DNA from: RYN-431 sp036388295
GTDB taxonomy: Bacteria > Planctomycetota > Phycisphaerae > Tepidisphaerales > Tepidisphaeraceae
Assembly: GCA_036388295.1 (NCBI GenBank)
Contig: DASVSC010000133.1
Coordinates: 1 to 13,081, forward strand
Direction: 5' to 3'
DNA: 13,081 bases
The notes beneath the pieces are model-generated. The model was not told the origin of the DNA and searched no databases. It saw only the letters and a program-made list of their open reading frames with translations. A program made the translations under genes and the position numbers. Positions 1 to 7,794 of the stretch are shown piece by piece; positions within the stretch are counted from its first letter, which is position 1; each line of letters starts with the position of its first letter.

Positions 1-302
1 CCGCATTCCCCCCACGTGAACCCGTCGAGGCCCCAGAGGGCCGAGCCGCCGCCCCCTTACTCGAAGGGCGAGCCTCTGCGAGCGTGACCCTGTGAAGGGC
101 CGAAGAGAAAGGGGGCGGCTGTCTGGGCAGGCAAAGAGGTCGAGAAGACGCATAAACCCAAGCACAGACAACGTGTATACAAACCATTGAGTATCCCCAC
201 GAGGGGATGGGGGCAGGGATACCCCTCATTCCCAGGACGGGCTGTCTTTGAAGAACGTTTTTAGGTCCATGAGGAGTGCTTCCGCACTCGAACGCTGTCC
301 CG
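1..302 (+). repeat. Long direct repeat, copy A (cut by the window start)
   Basis: This segment recurs in the same orientation at 8476-8778. A by-eye alignment gives about 28 substitutions and one single-base indel in 302 positions, or roughly 90% identity. The first 120 bases differ at only three positions, and most changes lie between 120 and 265. Copy A starts at the first base of the window, so its true left end is unknown. Similarity stops abruptly after CGCTGTCCCG in both copies. The segment is rich in short hairpins (see the ncRNA entry). No transposase or terminal inverted repeat is visible inside it. Confidence 0.92.
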
Positions 303-317
303 AGTTCTCCGTTGAAA

Positions 318-341
318 AGGCCCGACTTTCGGGCGTTTTTT
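318..341 (+). terminator. Intrinsic terminator after repeat copy A
   Basis: GCCCGA (320-325), a CTT loop and TCGGGC (329-334) form a perfect 6-bp GC-rich stem, followed by G and six Ts (336-341). This is a textbook rho-independent terminator for rightward transcription. On the opposite strand the stem is followed by CTTTTC, not a clean T run, so it reads best on the plus strand. It sits 17 bases after the end of the repeat. Confidence 0.8.
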
Positions 342-430
342 GATGCCCTGAAATATTAAAAGGGCCGATTTAAAGGGCCGTTTGGGCGGTCGTTAGGGAG
401 TCGTAGATCTGAAAGTGGAATTGCCGTTGG

Positions 431-715
431 ATGGGTGTCATATCGTTCTGGTTCCAGCACCTCAAAGAAGATCATAACGCTGAGCCATTTGACCGAGTGG
501 CCGAAGAACTCGGACGCTGTATCGCGAGATGTCATGCCGATGTTGAACGTGCCAACCAGACCGGCGAGGGCATGTACGCTGAAGATGTCGCCGCCACCGA
601 GCTTGAAGTGATAGAAAGTCTACTCGGAACCGCCTTCGTGCTGTACCAAACGTACATCACAGGCGTGGTCTCTATTGCGGCAAAGTTCCATGAGCGTGCC
701 AAGAACACCCAGTAA
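431..715 (+). CDS. Small uncharacterised helical protein (94 aa)
   Basis: A 94-residue protein with no family that I recognise. It begins MGVISFWFQHL and is rich in Ala, Glu, Val and Arg. The charged residues are spaced as expected of amphipathic helices, notably AEELGRCIARCHADVE and the later segment around ELEVIESLLGTAF. There is no signal peptide. The stretch from about residue 60 to 85 is fairly hydrophobic but too broken by polar residues for a clear membrane span. It lies just downstream of the terminator of repeat copy A, so it would need its own promoter. No strong Shine-Dalgarno site precedes the ATG. It overlaps no supported gene: the tape-measure homology on the opposite strand ends near 782. 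The amino-acid composition looks protein-like, but a chance ORF is possible. Confidence 0.55.
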   Translation: MGVISFWFQHLKEDHNAEPFDRVAEELGRCIARCHADVERANQTGEGMYAEDVAATELEVIESLLGTAFVLYQTYITGVVSIAAKFHERAKNTQ

Positions 716-781
716 GGCGTTAGTGGCCCCGAAAGGAAAGGTTGCGGTGCTAACGCACGGGCAGGCTACGGTCGCGGGCAC

Positions 782-1417
782 CAGAGCCTTGGCCTTGCCG
801 GCATCACCCAGCATGGTGGTGAAGCTGACGCGGGCCTGCTCGGCGTCCGCGGCGAGCTTGATGGCGTACGTTGCCAAGCCACCGACACCAGTGACCGCTG
901 CACCTCCGACCATCGCCCCGATGCCGAGGACGCCGGATGCAACGGAGGCCAACCCGCCGGCCAATGACAAGGCCGCGGACTTGCCGTAGTTCACCAGCCC
1001 GCCCAGCAGTGCCTTGGCCTTCTGGACGCCAAGGGCAACGCCGACGTGGCTGACGGACAGCGCCACCTTCACAGCGGACGTGGCCAGCTTGCGGAGCGGG
1101 GCTAAGGTGGCGACTGCAGCTTGGATCGGCATCTTCCTGGCGTTCACCGTGGCGAGCGTGATCCGCACGGCCCTGTACTGCTTGAGGCCGTCCGGCTTGG
1201 ACCGGACGTTCGTCACCTGCTCCCCAAGGGCACGCTTGGCCAGTTCCATCCGCACCGTGATCGGCTTGGTCGGCGAGATCCGCTGGCGGTCGATCCATGC
1301 TCGTGCGTCCTGCGTCTTGTCGGCAACCACGGCCGCGGCCACTTTGATCTTGCTGCGGTCGATCAGGTTCTGCAGGTGCGGCTGCACCTTCCGCCAAGAC
1401 TCATCCAGATAGACCCA
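782..1417 (-). pseudogene. Internal fragment of a phage tail tape-measure protein
   Basis: The minus-strand frame from about 1417 down to 782 resembles the N-terminal third of tail tape-measure proteins of siphoviruses and myoviruses. It has a charged helical start (ESWRKVQPHLQNLIDR), a basic middle section, and a long Ala/Gly/Val-rich hydrophobic stretch (GGLASVASGVLGIGAMVGG). It ends in the family's typical block KLAADAEQARVSFTTMLG, followed by DAGKAKAL. Full-length proteins run to many hundreds of residues. Here the resemblance stops right after KAKAL, and the frame continues to 620 with unrelated sequence. Upstream, an in-frame TGA (1418-1420) precedes it, and the first possible start (GTG, 1387) lies inside the similarity. 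No other tail genes are present, so this is phage debris. Tape-measure identity rests on motif recall only. Confidence 0.6.
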
Positions 1418-1454
1418 TCACCTGATTCCACCGGGAATCGTCCGGAGGCTAAGA

Positions 1455-1973
1455 TTACCTCCAGCGGTTGTGGAACAAGTCGAGTCGAAAGTGCCGCTGC
1501 ACTGGGAAGATCATTCCACCGCGTCGTCTATTGTGGCGATCGATGAGCTTGCCACGACGATTGTCAGCAAGCGAGTGCATACCGCTCGTAACAGTTGGTT
1601 CGTGCTTGCCTTCATACATCTCACCGCTGAACCGAAACGTTCCAGTGAAGATCGAGTTACGGAGCAGACGGTGCTATTGGGCACGGGAGAGAGCTGTCGG
1701 CAAGTGGTTCTTCGTGCCTCGATTCGTGAGTCCCGCCTCGCTCATGAACGTCGTCAATTGGTCGAGCGTGTAATTGCCTGTGGCATAAATTTCAAATGCT
1801 TTCCGGACGAGCGGAGCCCGCACAGGATCAGGCACAATGAAGCAAGCCTCGCGGTCGTTCAAATACCCTAACAGCGTCATATTCAGCCAGATGCCAGTCT
1901 TGACCTTCTGACGCTGGCCACGTCGGATGTTCTCGGACGAGTTAGCCTGTCTAAAGCACCGCGTGGATTTAGG
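1455..1973 (-). pseudogene. Degraded large serine recombinase (resolvase/invertase family)
   Basis: Reading leftward from 1973 after an in-frame stop, the frame gives SENIRRGQRQKVKTGIWLNM, then the LGYLND motif, a DPVRAPLVRKAFEIYATGNY segment and LTNRGTKN. These match the 'Recombinase' domain (Pfam PF07508 type) that follows the catalytic domain in large serine recombinases. A TAG at 1674-1676 interrupts the frame. Beyond it the same frame continues with LLRNSIFTGTF and GEMYEGKHEP, again characteristic of this family, until a TAA at 1455-1457. The N-terminal catalytic resolvase domain with its nucleophilic serine is missing, and the C-terminal zinc-ribbon/coiled-coil part is lost or frameshifted. 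The gene is therefore dead. It indicates that an integrative element or prophage once lay here. Confidence 0.82.
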
Positions 1974-2006
1974 TCACCGGGGATGGTGCCTACAGGGGCA
2001 TCGCTT

Positions 2007-2022
2007 TGCTGCGAACGCAGCA
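2007..2022 (-). terminator. Possible terminator hairpin after the HDOD regulator
   Basis: GCTGCG (2008-2013), AA and CGCAGC (2016-2021), extended by a T-A pair, form a perfect GC-rich hairpin about 30 bases downstream of the stop codon at 2050. There is no T run after the stem on the minus strand, so the terminator role is a guess from position. Confidence 0.3.
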
Positions 2023-2049
2023 CTTTGCCAACCCACGTCACCCTCTTCT

Positions 2050-3873
2050 TCAAGCAGCGGCGCGTTGTTCCGGGTTGACGTTCTTGACGTCGGCGATCTT
2101 TGCCAGTTCCGCCAGCGTGACGGACGGCTTCCAATCCGGCAGCGGATCCTCCCGCCGTTGATCCTGAGCCTGGCACGAGATCTGAAGAAGGGAAAGGGCC
2201 TTGGCGGGCACGTTCTGCCGGGCTTCCAAGGCCGCCTGAGCTTGTTTCGTAAGCGGTGCGGCAGAGTGGCTGGTGGCGATAAGCAAAACGAGGCCGTCTA
2301 CTTTTTCCAACTCGTCCGGCTTCGGGAAGGCCGCACTGACCGTGACCGACGCGAGCGCTTCCAGCGCGAGCGTGATCGGGTCGAACTTCGCGACGGTCGG
2401 GGGCCGTACGACCCACAAGCGGGCTTGGCCGGCATCGAACATGGGAACCATTAACTTCATTGCGTCGGCCTTAGACAGTCCGGCCAATGTCACGGTGAGC
2501 GACAGGATCTGCGTCCGCAGGGCCTGCGGATCAGGCATGTTGAGCTCCGCAGTCCCGACAACGCTTTGATAGAACGCCGTACTGACGGGCGCGATCTCTG
2601 CAGTGGTGCTTGAGGCAAGCATTGCCGCATTCGCGTAGTTGTCGGCCAGCCAAAGAAGTTGAGTTAGCTTATTGTCAGACCGAACGGGGTCAGCGGCGTG
2701 GAACTGCAGGATGGGTTCACGGATTTCCAACGGCAGGCCCATACGGCCGAGCAATTCGCGCACCATCTCCTGGTAACTCATGCCCAGCATTTCACGGTGC
2801 AACTGTTCGAGCGGTCGACCGGTCCGCTCCGCGGCGTCGAGCACTTGTTCGTACTCCTTGGTGAAAATCGTGCGGACTAAGATTTCGCCCAAGTCATGGC
2901 ACAATCCGATGACGTAGGCCAGCCCCGCCTGGGCCGGGGATTTCATGGCCAAACTTTCGCACAAGTGGGCGACGGCGAAAGAGTGTTGCCAGTAGCGGAT
3001 CGGGTCAAACCCGTCCGAGCCGACCTCGGGCATGCAGTCAAAGACGCCAAGGGAGGCCGCGATATTGCGGATGGTGGCGAAGCCCAGCTTTCGAATCGCG
3101 TCGGGGATGTTCGTGACCGCCGGGCCGCGCGAACCGTAGGCCGCGCTATTGGCCGCCTGGATCACCCGGACGGAAAGCATGGCGTCGCGTGCGATCAGGG
3201 CGGCGAGTTGGGACATGTCGCCGAGCGGCGAACTGGCCATCGCGATCACCTGGGCGACCACGCCGGAAAGCGTTTTGGCGTGAAATGCCTCGCCGACGCG
3301 GCGCAAGAAGGCTTCGCGGGTCAGCAAAGTCCCAGATCCATCGGCGGGCGCGTTGGGGAGCTTGGGCGTGGTCGGCGGGCCCGCCTGAGCGGCGTGTGTG
3401 CCCGCGGGTGCAACGGCCGGGGTCGGCCCTGTAGCGATTACCGGCGTCCCATGCGTGGCATCGGCCACGTTCGGTGCCGCCCCTTTTTCAGCGGCACCGG
3501 CCACGGCGGTGGGGGGCATTTTTTCGATCCGGTCCATCAGGTCCGCGAGCCGGAACCGCGATTTCAGAAGGTAATCTCGCACGCCGAAGCTGGCAGCGGC
3601 CAGTACGTACTTCGACTCGCTCAGGGCCGTCAGAAGAATCACGCGGGTCGCAGCGACGGACGGGTCAGCCCGCAGATGCCTCAGAAACGTCAAGCCGTCC
3701 ATCTTCGGCATCGATGCGTCGAGCAGCACCAGATCGGGGCGTTGCGATCGGGTGATGCGCAGGGCTTCTTCCCCGTCGGCCGCGGTGATCGTCTGATAGC
3801 CGGCCAGACGCAGACTGGCGGCGATCGGGTCGCGGAAGATGGCCATGTCGTCAACGACAAGTATGGTCTTCAT
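2050..3873 (-). CDS. Response regulator with HDOD output domain (REC-HDOD)
   Basis: A 607-residue protein. Residues 1-118 are a receiver domain with every key residue: acidic pair D8/D9, phospho-acceptor D52 in LVLLDASMPKMDG, T82 and K104. A Pro/Ala-rich linker (about 120-182) leads to an HDOD domain (about 185-395), a relative of HD phosphohydrolases. An HD pair remains at H326-D327 in LCHDLGEI, but HDOD proteins generally lack the full metal site and act as signalling or scaffold modules. The C-terminal ~200 residues are unassigned; residues from about 465 have an alternating strand/helix look and could be a degenerate receiver. The ATG overlaps the stop of the upstream hybrid kinase (ATGA, 3870-3873), with GGAGGG ahead of it inside the kinase gene. 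This kinase is therefore the likely phosphate donor. The output target cannot be told from the sequence. Confidence 0.93.
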   Translation of the reverse strand: MKTILVVDDMAIFRDPIAASLRLAGYQTITAADGEEALRITRSQRPDLVLLDASMPKMDGLTFLRHLRADPSVAATRVILLTALSESKYVLAAASFGVRDYLLKSRFRLADLMDRIEKMPPTAVAGAAEKGAAPNVADATHGTPVIATGPTPAVAPAGTHAAQAGPPTTPKLPNAPADGSGTLLTREAFLRRVGEAFHAKTLSGVVAQVIAMASSPLGDMSQLAALIARDAMLSVRVIQAANSAAYGSRGPAVTNIPDAIRKLGFATIRNIAASLGVFDCMPEVGSDGFDPIRYWQHSFAVAHLCESLAMKSPAQAGLAYVIGLCHDLGEILVRTIFTKEYEQVLDAAERTGRPLEQLHREMLGMSYQEMVRELLGRMGLPLEIREPILQFHAADPVRSDNKLTQLLWLADNYANAAMLASSTTAEIAPVSTAFYQSVVGTAELNMPDPQALRTQILSLTVTLAGLSKADAMKLMVPMFDAGQARLWVVRPPTVAKFDPITLALEALASVTVSAAFPKPDELEKVDGLVLLIATSHSAAPLTKQAQAALEARQNVPAKALSLLQISCQAQDQRREDPLPDWKPSVTLAELAKIADVKNVNPEQRAAA

Positions 3874-5834
3874 GTGAGTTGGCCCTCCAAGGCAGACGCG
3901 GACACGGTTTCACCCGTGCAGGCGGTCACGAGGTCGAGGCGGAATCGTGCGTGGACCGTGGTGCCCTCGCCCGGTATCGACTCGATCAGCAAGTTCCCGC
4001 CGTGGGCGGCGGCGACTGCCTTGCAAATTGACAGGCCCAGCCCGGTGCCGCTGACATGGTTAGCCCCGACGACGCCGGAGTTAAGCGCGAACGCTTCGCC
4101 GAGGCGGGCAACGATTTCTGGCGGGATGCCGCAGCCGGTATCCCGCACGGACAAGTCGGCCCACGAGGCGTCCTGGGCATCACGGTAAGAACGAATGGCC
4201 ACTTCGATCCGGCCGCTGGAGGTGTGCTTCTTGGCGTTGCTCAACAGATTGATCATCAGGCGGCGAAGGGCTTCGGCATCGCCCGCCATGTGCGTCGGGC
4301 CCTCGACCGGGCCGACCACTAACGCCACGCAAGACTCGTTGACGATCATTTGAATCGAGCCGACCGCGTCCCGAACGACCTCGGCCAGATCGAACGTCGA
4401 CCAGTTCCATCGCGTCTTACCGCTGCTCAGGCGGGCGGCTTCAAGGATGTTGTTGACGGTGTCCGACATCCGGTCCACTTCGTGCATGATGTCATGCAGG
4501 AAACGCTCGGCCTCGGGCGTCTCGTTCGCGCCGTCCATCGTAAGGAACTCCGCAATGGCCCGGAGCACGGCCAGCGGCGTGCGCAGCTCGTGGCCGACCA
4601 CGCCGAGAACCTGTTCCATGCCGGTGATCGCTTCACGAAGGCCGGACTGCTCGCGGGCGAGGCGTTCGGCGACCATGCGGGCGGTGACATTCTCGTGCGA
4701 CACGACGGCCCGCGTCGGACCTTCGCCTTCGAACACAGTCGTTCGCATCATGAACCATCGCTCCTCCTGCGGGGAATGGCACGGGTACTCCAACTCGAAT
4801 GCGTCGCGCTTGCGCCGCAGGACCGAACGGATGCCCGCCGCAGTCTCGGCGGCAATGGAATCCCCGGCGGCAGACGCCCGGTCACAAACGTCCAGATAAC
4901 TCATTCCCACGCCGTAATCGGACCCGAACCCGCCATTGGCCGTGGCGAAGTTCCGCCAGGCATCATTCACGGCAAGAATCGTTCCCGTCGCATCGATGAT
5001 CGCGATATGGGCGGCCAGGGAGTCGACGGTCGAGCGTGCGAAACGCTCGTTCTCGCGAAGTTGCTGTTCGAGCTTGCGCTGCTCCGTGACGTCGACGAGA
5101 ATGGCGATGCACCCGATCAGTTCCCCTTGGTCGTTCAAGTCAGGCGTGGCGTTAATCAGCAAATGACGCAGGCCGCCCCCGGGCGTCTCGATGGAGTACT
5201 CACAGTCATGAAATCGTCTGCGCTCGCGCATGGCCCTTGCGACCCAGCTTTGGTCGTGCGGAAGGTGGGTTCCGTCTGCGGCAAACAGCTTTTGCGCCCC
5301 GCAGAATCGAAATGCCGGATCGTTCAGTCTTGGCGCGTGGCCCCATAATTCAGGGGCCCGCCGGTTGAAGTAGGTGATGACGCCTTGCGTGTCGCATGTG
5401 AAGGCGGCCGTGGGCAGATTGTCGAACAGGCTTCGATACCGGGCGTCTGCGGTTCGGGAGCGGACTTCGGCGCAATGCCGTTCGATCGCGTAGCGGGCGA
5501 TACGGTCTAACGGACAATCGGGCAGGCTGGACTTGCGGACGTAGTCCTGCGCACCGCCCGCGACCGCCCGTAACGCCAGTTCGTCGTCGTCCGTCCCACT
5601 AAGCACGATAATCGGCAGACGGGGCAGGGCCGCCCGTGCTTTCTCGAATGTTGGGTAACCGTAGCTGTCGCCGACATTCAGGTCGAGGATCAATAGGGCG
5701 AACGCACCAGCTCCCACTGCCAGCCCTTCGGACAGGGTTGGCGCATGACAAAGTTCGAAGTCGACGCCGATTGATTTCTCGACGAGCAGGAAGTCCGCCC
5801 GGCTGTCATCAATGACTAAAACGCGTGTCCGCAT
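3870..5834 (-). CDS. Hybrid sensor histidine kinase (REC-PAS-PAS-HisKA-HATPase)
   Basis: A 654-residue cytoplasmic kinase without membrane segments. An N-terminal receiver domain (1-118) has D9/D10, phospho-acceptor D51 in LLILDLNVGD, S78 and K100. Two PAS domains follow (about 128-250 and 265-385, the first ending in ILVDVTEQRKL). The HisKA dimerisation domain carries the phospho-accepting H415 in VVGHELRTPLAVL. The HATPase_c domain shows the N box (INLLSNAKKH, near 528-537), the G1 box DTGCGIP and the G2 box GTGLGLSICK. A receiver at the front of a kinase usually lets an upstream phosphodonor gate the PAS/kinase part. The ATG at 5834 is preceded by AGGGGCGGG at good spacing. The gene overlaps the REC-HDOD gene by 4 bp and diverges from the second kinase across a 98-bp promoter region. 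The sensed signal is unknown. Confidence 0.95.
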   Translation of the reverse strand: MRTRVLVIDDSRADFLLVEKSIGVDFELCHAPTLSEGLAVGAGAFALLILDLNVGDSYGYPTFEKARAALPRLPIIVLSGTDDDELALRAVAGGAQDYVRKSSLPDCPLDRIARYAIERHCAEVRSRTADARYRSLFDNLPTAAFTCDTQGVITYFNRRAPELWGHAPRLNDPAFRFCGAQKLFAADGTHLPHDQSWVARAMRERRRFHDCEYSIETPGGGLRHLLINATPDLNDQGELIGCIAILVDVTEQRKLEQQLRENERFARSTVDSLAAHIAIIDATGTILAVNDAWRNFATANGGFGSDYGVGMSYLDVCDRASAAGDSIAAETAAGIRSVLRRKRDAFELEYPCHSPQEERWFMMRTTVFEGEGPTRAVVSHENVTARMVAERLAREQSGLREAITGMEQVLGVVGHELRTPLAVLRAIAEFLTMDGANETPEAERFLHDIMHEVDRMSDTVNNILEAARLSSGKTRWNWSTFDLAEVVRDAVGSIQMIVNESCVALVVGPVEGPTHMAGDAEALRRLMINLLSNAKKHTSSGRIEVAIRSYRDAQDASWADLSVRDTGCGIPPEIVARLGEAFALNSGVVGANHVSGTGLGLSICKAVAAAHGGNLLIESIPGEGTTVHARFRLDLVTACTGETVSASALEGQLT

Positions 5835-5848
5835 CCGCCCGCCCCTAT

Positions 5849-5887
5849 GGTCGATTAAAATCGGTCAACTGTTATATTTAATCGGCC
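5849..5887. promoter_or_regulatory. Inverted repeat in the divergent promoter region, possible operator
   Basis: GGTCGATTAAA (5849-5859) and TTTAATCGGCC (5877-5887) are inverted copies with one mismatch, separated by 17 bases. They sit in the 98-bp gap between the two divergent kinase genes (starts 5834 and 5933). The gap is AT-rich here, with a TATATT (5874-5879) that could be a -10 element. A dimeric regulator binding this site could control both operons. No DNA-binding regulator is encoded in the window. Confidence 0.4.
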
Positions 5888-5932
5888 GGGTGGGCTTGTG
5901 GCTTAACCGACTTGGCTTCAGGGGACGGTTTT

Positions 5933-7348
5933 ATGAGCTTGGAACGCCTTTTCGCCTCTCTACCGGACTTTGCGTCATTTGAGGTCGATCCCACCGGTTG
6001 CGTTTTGCAATGGCCGGAAAGTGCAAGGCGGTTGTTCGGCTATTCGGCCGAAGAAATGATCGGCCGGCAGGCGTCACTGCTACACGAAACCCGTTCCGAC
6101 GCCGACGGCTCCGATGACGGGCCGATCCGTTTCGAACGCATGGAACGCTTTGTCTGGGTGATCAAAAAGTGCGGGGAACCCTTTTGGGCAAACGAGATTA
6201 CGGTCCCCATTGAAGGCGCGACCCCCGGCGAGACGCGGCTCAAGCGACTCGTCCGCGATCTCACGGCGTGGAAGGCCATGCTTGACGACCGGGACCGTGT
6301 CTTCAACTTCTCAGTCGATTTGATCTGCGTGACCGACGCCGACGCCGTATTTCGTCGCATCAATCCTGCATTCACCCGGATCCTGGGTTACCCCGAATCG
6401 TACATCCTCGGCAAAAGCTTCCGTGATTTCATTCATCCTGACGACCTCGCAATGACTCGCGCCGAAGCACAAGCGATTGTCGTCGGCCAGACGGACCCCG
6501 AGCGACTATTCCGCAACCGCTACCGCTGCGCCGACGGCACGTACCGGTCGCTGGAATGGCAGTCCATCCTCGACCCCGCCACCGGCATGATTTATGCCGT
6601 CGCGCGCGACATTACGATTCAGCAAGTAAGAGATAAAAAGATGCAGGAATACGCCCGCGAACTCGAGCGCTCGAATAACGAGTTGCAGCAGTTCGCGTAC
6701 GTCGCCTCGCACGACCTTCAGGAGCCGCTCCGCGCGGTCGCGGGGTGCGTGCAAATGCTCGGCGACCGCCAGGCGGGGCGGCTGGACGAAAAATCTCAGG
6801 AATTGATGGACCACGCCATCGAGGGGGCCAAGCGAATGCAAGCGCTGATCAGCGACTTGCTCGCCTTTTCCCGCGTCGGCAGCAAAGGCGTCAACAAGCA
6901 GCGAATCTGCTCCCATACTTGTGTACTCAACGCAACGAAACAATTGCGCGCCGCGATCGAGGAATCCGGCGCGGTGATCGGCTCGGACGCCCTGCCCGAA
7001 ATCTGGGCCGACCGGGTCCAGATGACCCAGCTTTTCCAGAACCTGATCGGCAATGCCATCAAGTTCCGAAGCGAACAGCGAATCGAAATCCGCATCAGCG
7101 CCCAAGTCGGGCAAGGCGAGACACTGTTCAGCGTACGCGACAACGGGATCGGCATTGAAGCCGAATATCGTGATCGCGTATTCGGCCTTTTCCAGCGCTT
7201 GCACAGTCGCCACGCGTACGCCGGAACCGGCATCGGCCTGGCGATCTGCAAAAAGATCGTCGAACGCCACGACGGGCGGATCTGGATCGAGCCGAGTGAC
7301 TCCGGGACAGATTTCCGATTCTCAATTTCCGATCAGGAGCCCGAATGA
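5933..7348 (+). CDS. PAS-PAS sensor histidine kinase
   Basis: A 471-residue soluble kinase from the ATG at 5933. This start is chosen because CAGGGGACGG lies just ahead of it; a TTG at 5912 would add seven residues. Two PAS domains cover about residues 5-115 and 118-235 (ICVTDADAVFRRINPAF opens the second; RDFIHPDDL and AVARDITIQQ are typical of PAS/PAC). A short coiled coil (YARELERSNNELQQF) leads to HisKA with phospho-accepting H260 in ASHDLQEPLRAV. The SHDLQEPLR form is shared with phytochrome-type and related PAS kinases. HATPase_c has the N box NLIGNAIKFRS, G1 DNGIGIE, the F box FGLFQRLH and G2 GTGIGLAICKKI. The stop overlaps the next gene's start (ATGA), which marks that response regulator as its partner. 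No transmembrane segment is seen, so an intracellular cue is likely; its nature is unknown. Confidence 0.95.
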   Translation: MSLERLFASLPDFASFEVDPTGCVLQWPESARRLFGYSAEEMIGRQASLLHETRSDADGSDDGPIRFERMERFVWVIKKCGEPFWANEITVPIEGATPGETRLKRLVRDLTAWKAMLDDRDRVFNFSVDLICVTDADAVFRRINPAFTRILGYPESYILGKSFRDFIHPDDLAMTRAEAQAIVVGQTDPERLFRNRYRCADGTYRSLEWQSILDPATGMIYAVARDITIQQVRDKKMQEYARELERSNNELQQFAYVASHDLQEPLRAVAGCVQMLGDRQAGRLDEKSQELMDHAIEGAKRMQALISDLLAFSRVGSKGVNKQRICSHTCVLNATKQLRAAIEESGAVIGSDALPEIWADRVQMTQLFQNLIGNAIKFRSEQRIEIRISAQVGQGETLFSVRDNGIGIEAEYRDRVFGLFQRLHSRHAYAGTGIGLAICKKIVERHDGRIWIEPSDSGTDFRFSISDQEPE

Positions 7349-7794
7349 TTTCGAACTTGACGCCGGCCGAAATTCTCCTCGTCGAGGACAGTCCCAGTGA
7401 CGTTCTGATGACCCGCGAGGCCTTGCTTAGCGCGAAAGTGCTGAACAACCTTCACGTCGTCAATGACGGCGTCGAAGCCGTTGCCTTCCTGAGACGAAAA
7501 GGCAAACACGCCCAGGCCATCCGTCCGCACTTGATCCTCCTCGATCTGAACTTGCCCCGAAAGAGCGGCCAAGAGGTGCTCGCCGAAATCAAGGCCGACC
7601 CCGCGCTCAAGAGCATCCCGATTGTGGTGTTGACGACGTCCAAAGCCGAGGAAGATGTGCTCAAGGCCTACGGCTTGCATGCCAACTCCTACATCACGAA
7701 GCCAGTCGACTTCGGCGCCTTCGCGACAGTCATTCATTCGATCGAAAAGTTCTGGTTCACCGTTGTGACCTTACCCGAGGAAGGACACGGATAA
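7345..7794 (+). CDS. Single-domain response regulator (CheY/Rcp1-like)
   Basis: A 149-residue receiver domain without an output domain. It has the acidic residues E14/D15 in ILLVEDSPSD, phospho-acceptor D67 in LILLDLNLPRKSG, T97 in VVLTTS and K119 in SYITKP. The loop after the acidic pair (DSPSDVLMTREAL) and the short C-terminal helix match the Rcp1 type of regulator that pairs with phytochrome-like SHDLQEPL kinases. The start is supported by CAGGAG five bases upstream and by the ATGA overlap with the kinase stop at 7345-7348. Lacking an output domain, it must act through protein contacts or pass its phosphate onward. A link to the REC-containing kinase encoded on the other side of the promoter is possible but not shown. 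Confidence 0.95.
   Translation: MISNLTPAEILLVEDSPSDVLMTREALLSAKVLNNLHVVNDGVEAVAFLRRKGKHAQAIRPHLILLDLNLPRKSGQEVLAEIKADPALKSIPIVVLTTSKAEEDVLKAYGLHANSYITKPVDFGAFATVIHSIEKFWFTVVTLPEEGHG

Larger units (their letters stand above)
1..341 (+). ncRNA. Candidate structured RNA, copy A (5' part outside window)
   Basis: No persuasive reading frame explains this stretch, but it can fold extensively. Seen directly: GGCCC 29-33 with GGGCC 38-42; CTCG 60-63 with CGAG 69-72; CCCT 88-91 with AGGG 96-99 closing a GTGA (GNRA) loop; a long-range 11-bp pairing of 48-58 with 109-119 that encloses the previous two; ATCCCC 193-198 with GGGGAT 203-208, or alternatively GTATCCC 191-197 with GGGATAC 216-222; and GAGTGC 274-279 with GCACTC 284-289 around TTCC. 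An intrinsic terminator follows at 320-341 on the plus strand, which suggests rightward transcription. The RNA family is not recognised. A non-transcribed repeat is the main alternative. Confidence 0.4.

Noticed and set aside
1..302. CRISPR array, retron or diversity-generating element
   Set aside because: The repeat is far too long for CRISPR, there are only two copies 8 kb apart, and no reverse transcriptase or Cas gene is in the window.
359..390. Tandem AAAGGGCCG-TTT units
   Set aside because: Only two clear copies of about 12 bases; too short to separate from chance or small-scale slippage.
717..756. GCGTTAG ... CTAACGC inverted repeat that resembles integron attC core sites
   Set aside because: The order is GTT first and AAC second, the reverse of an attC site, and no integrase or cassette structure is present. 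At most a weak hairpin after the 431-715 gene.
2896..5348. Long plus-strand frames opposite the kinase and HDOD genes (up to 430 codons)
   Set aside because: They are antisense shadows typical of high-GC genes; the minus-strand products carry complete REC, HDOD, PAS, HisKA and HATPase motifs.
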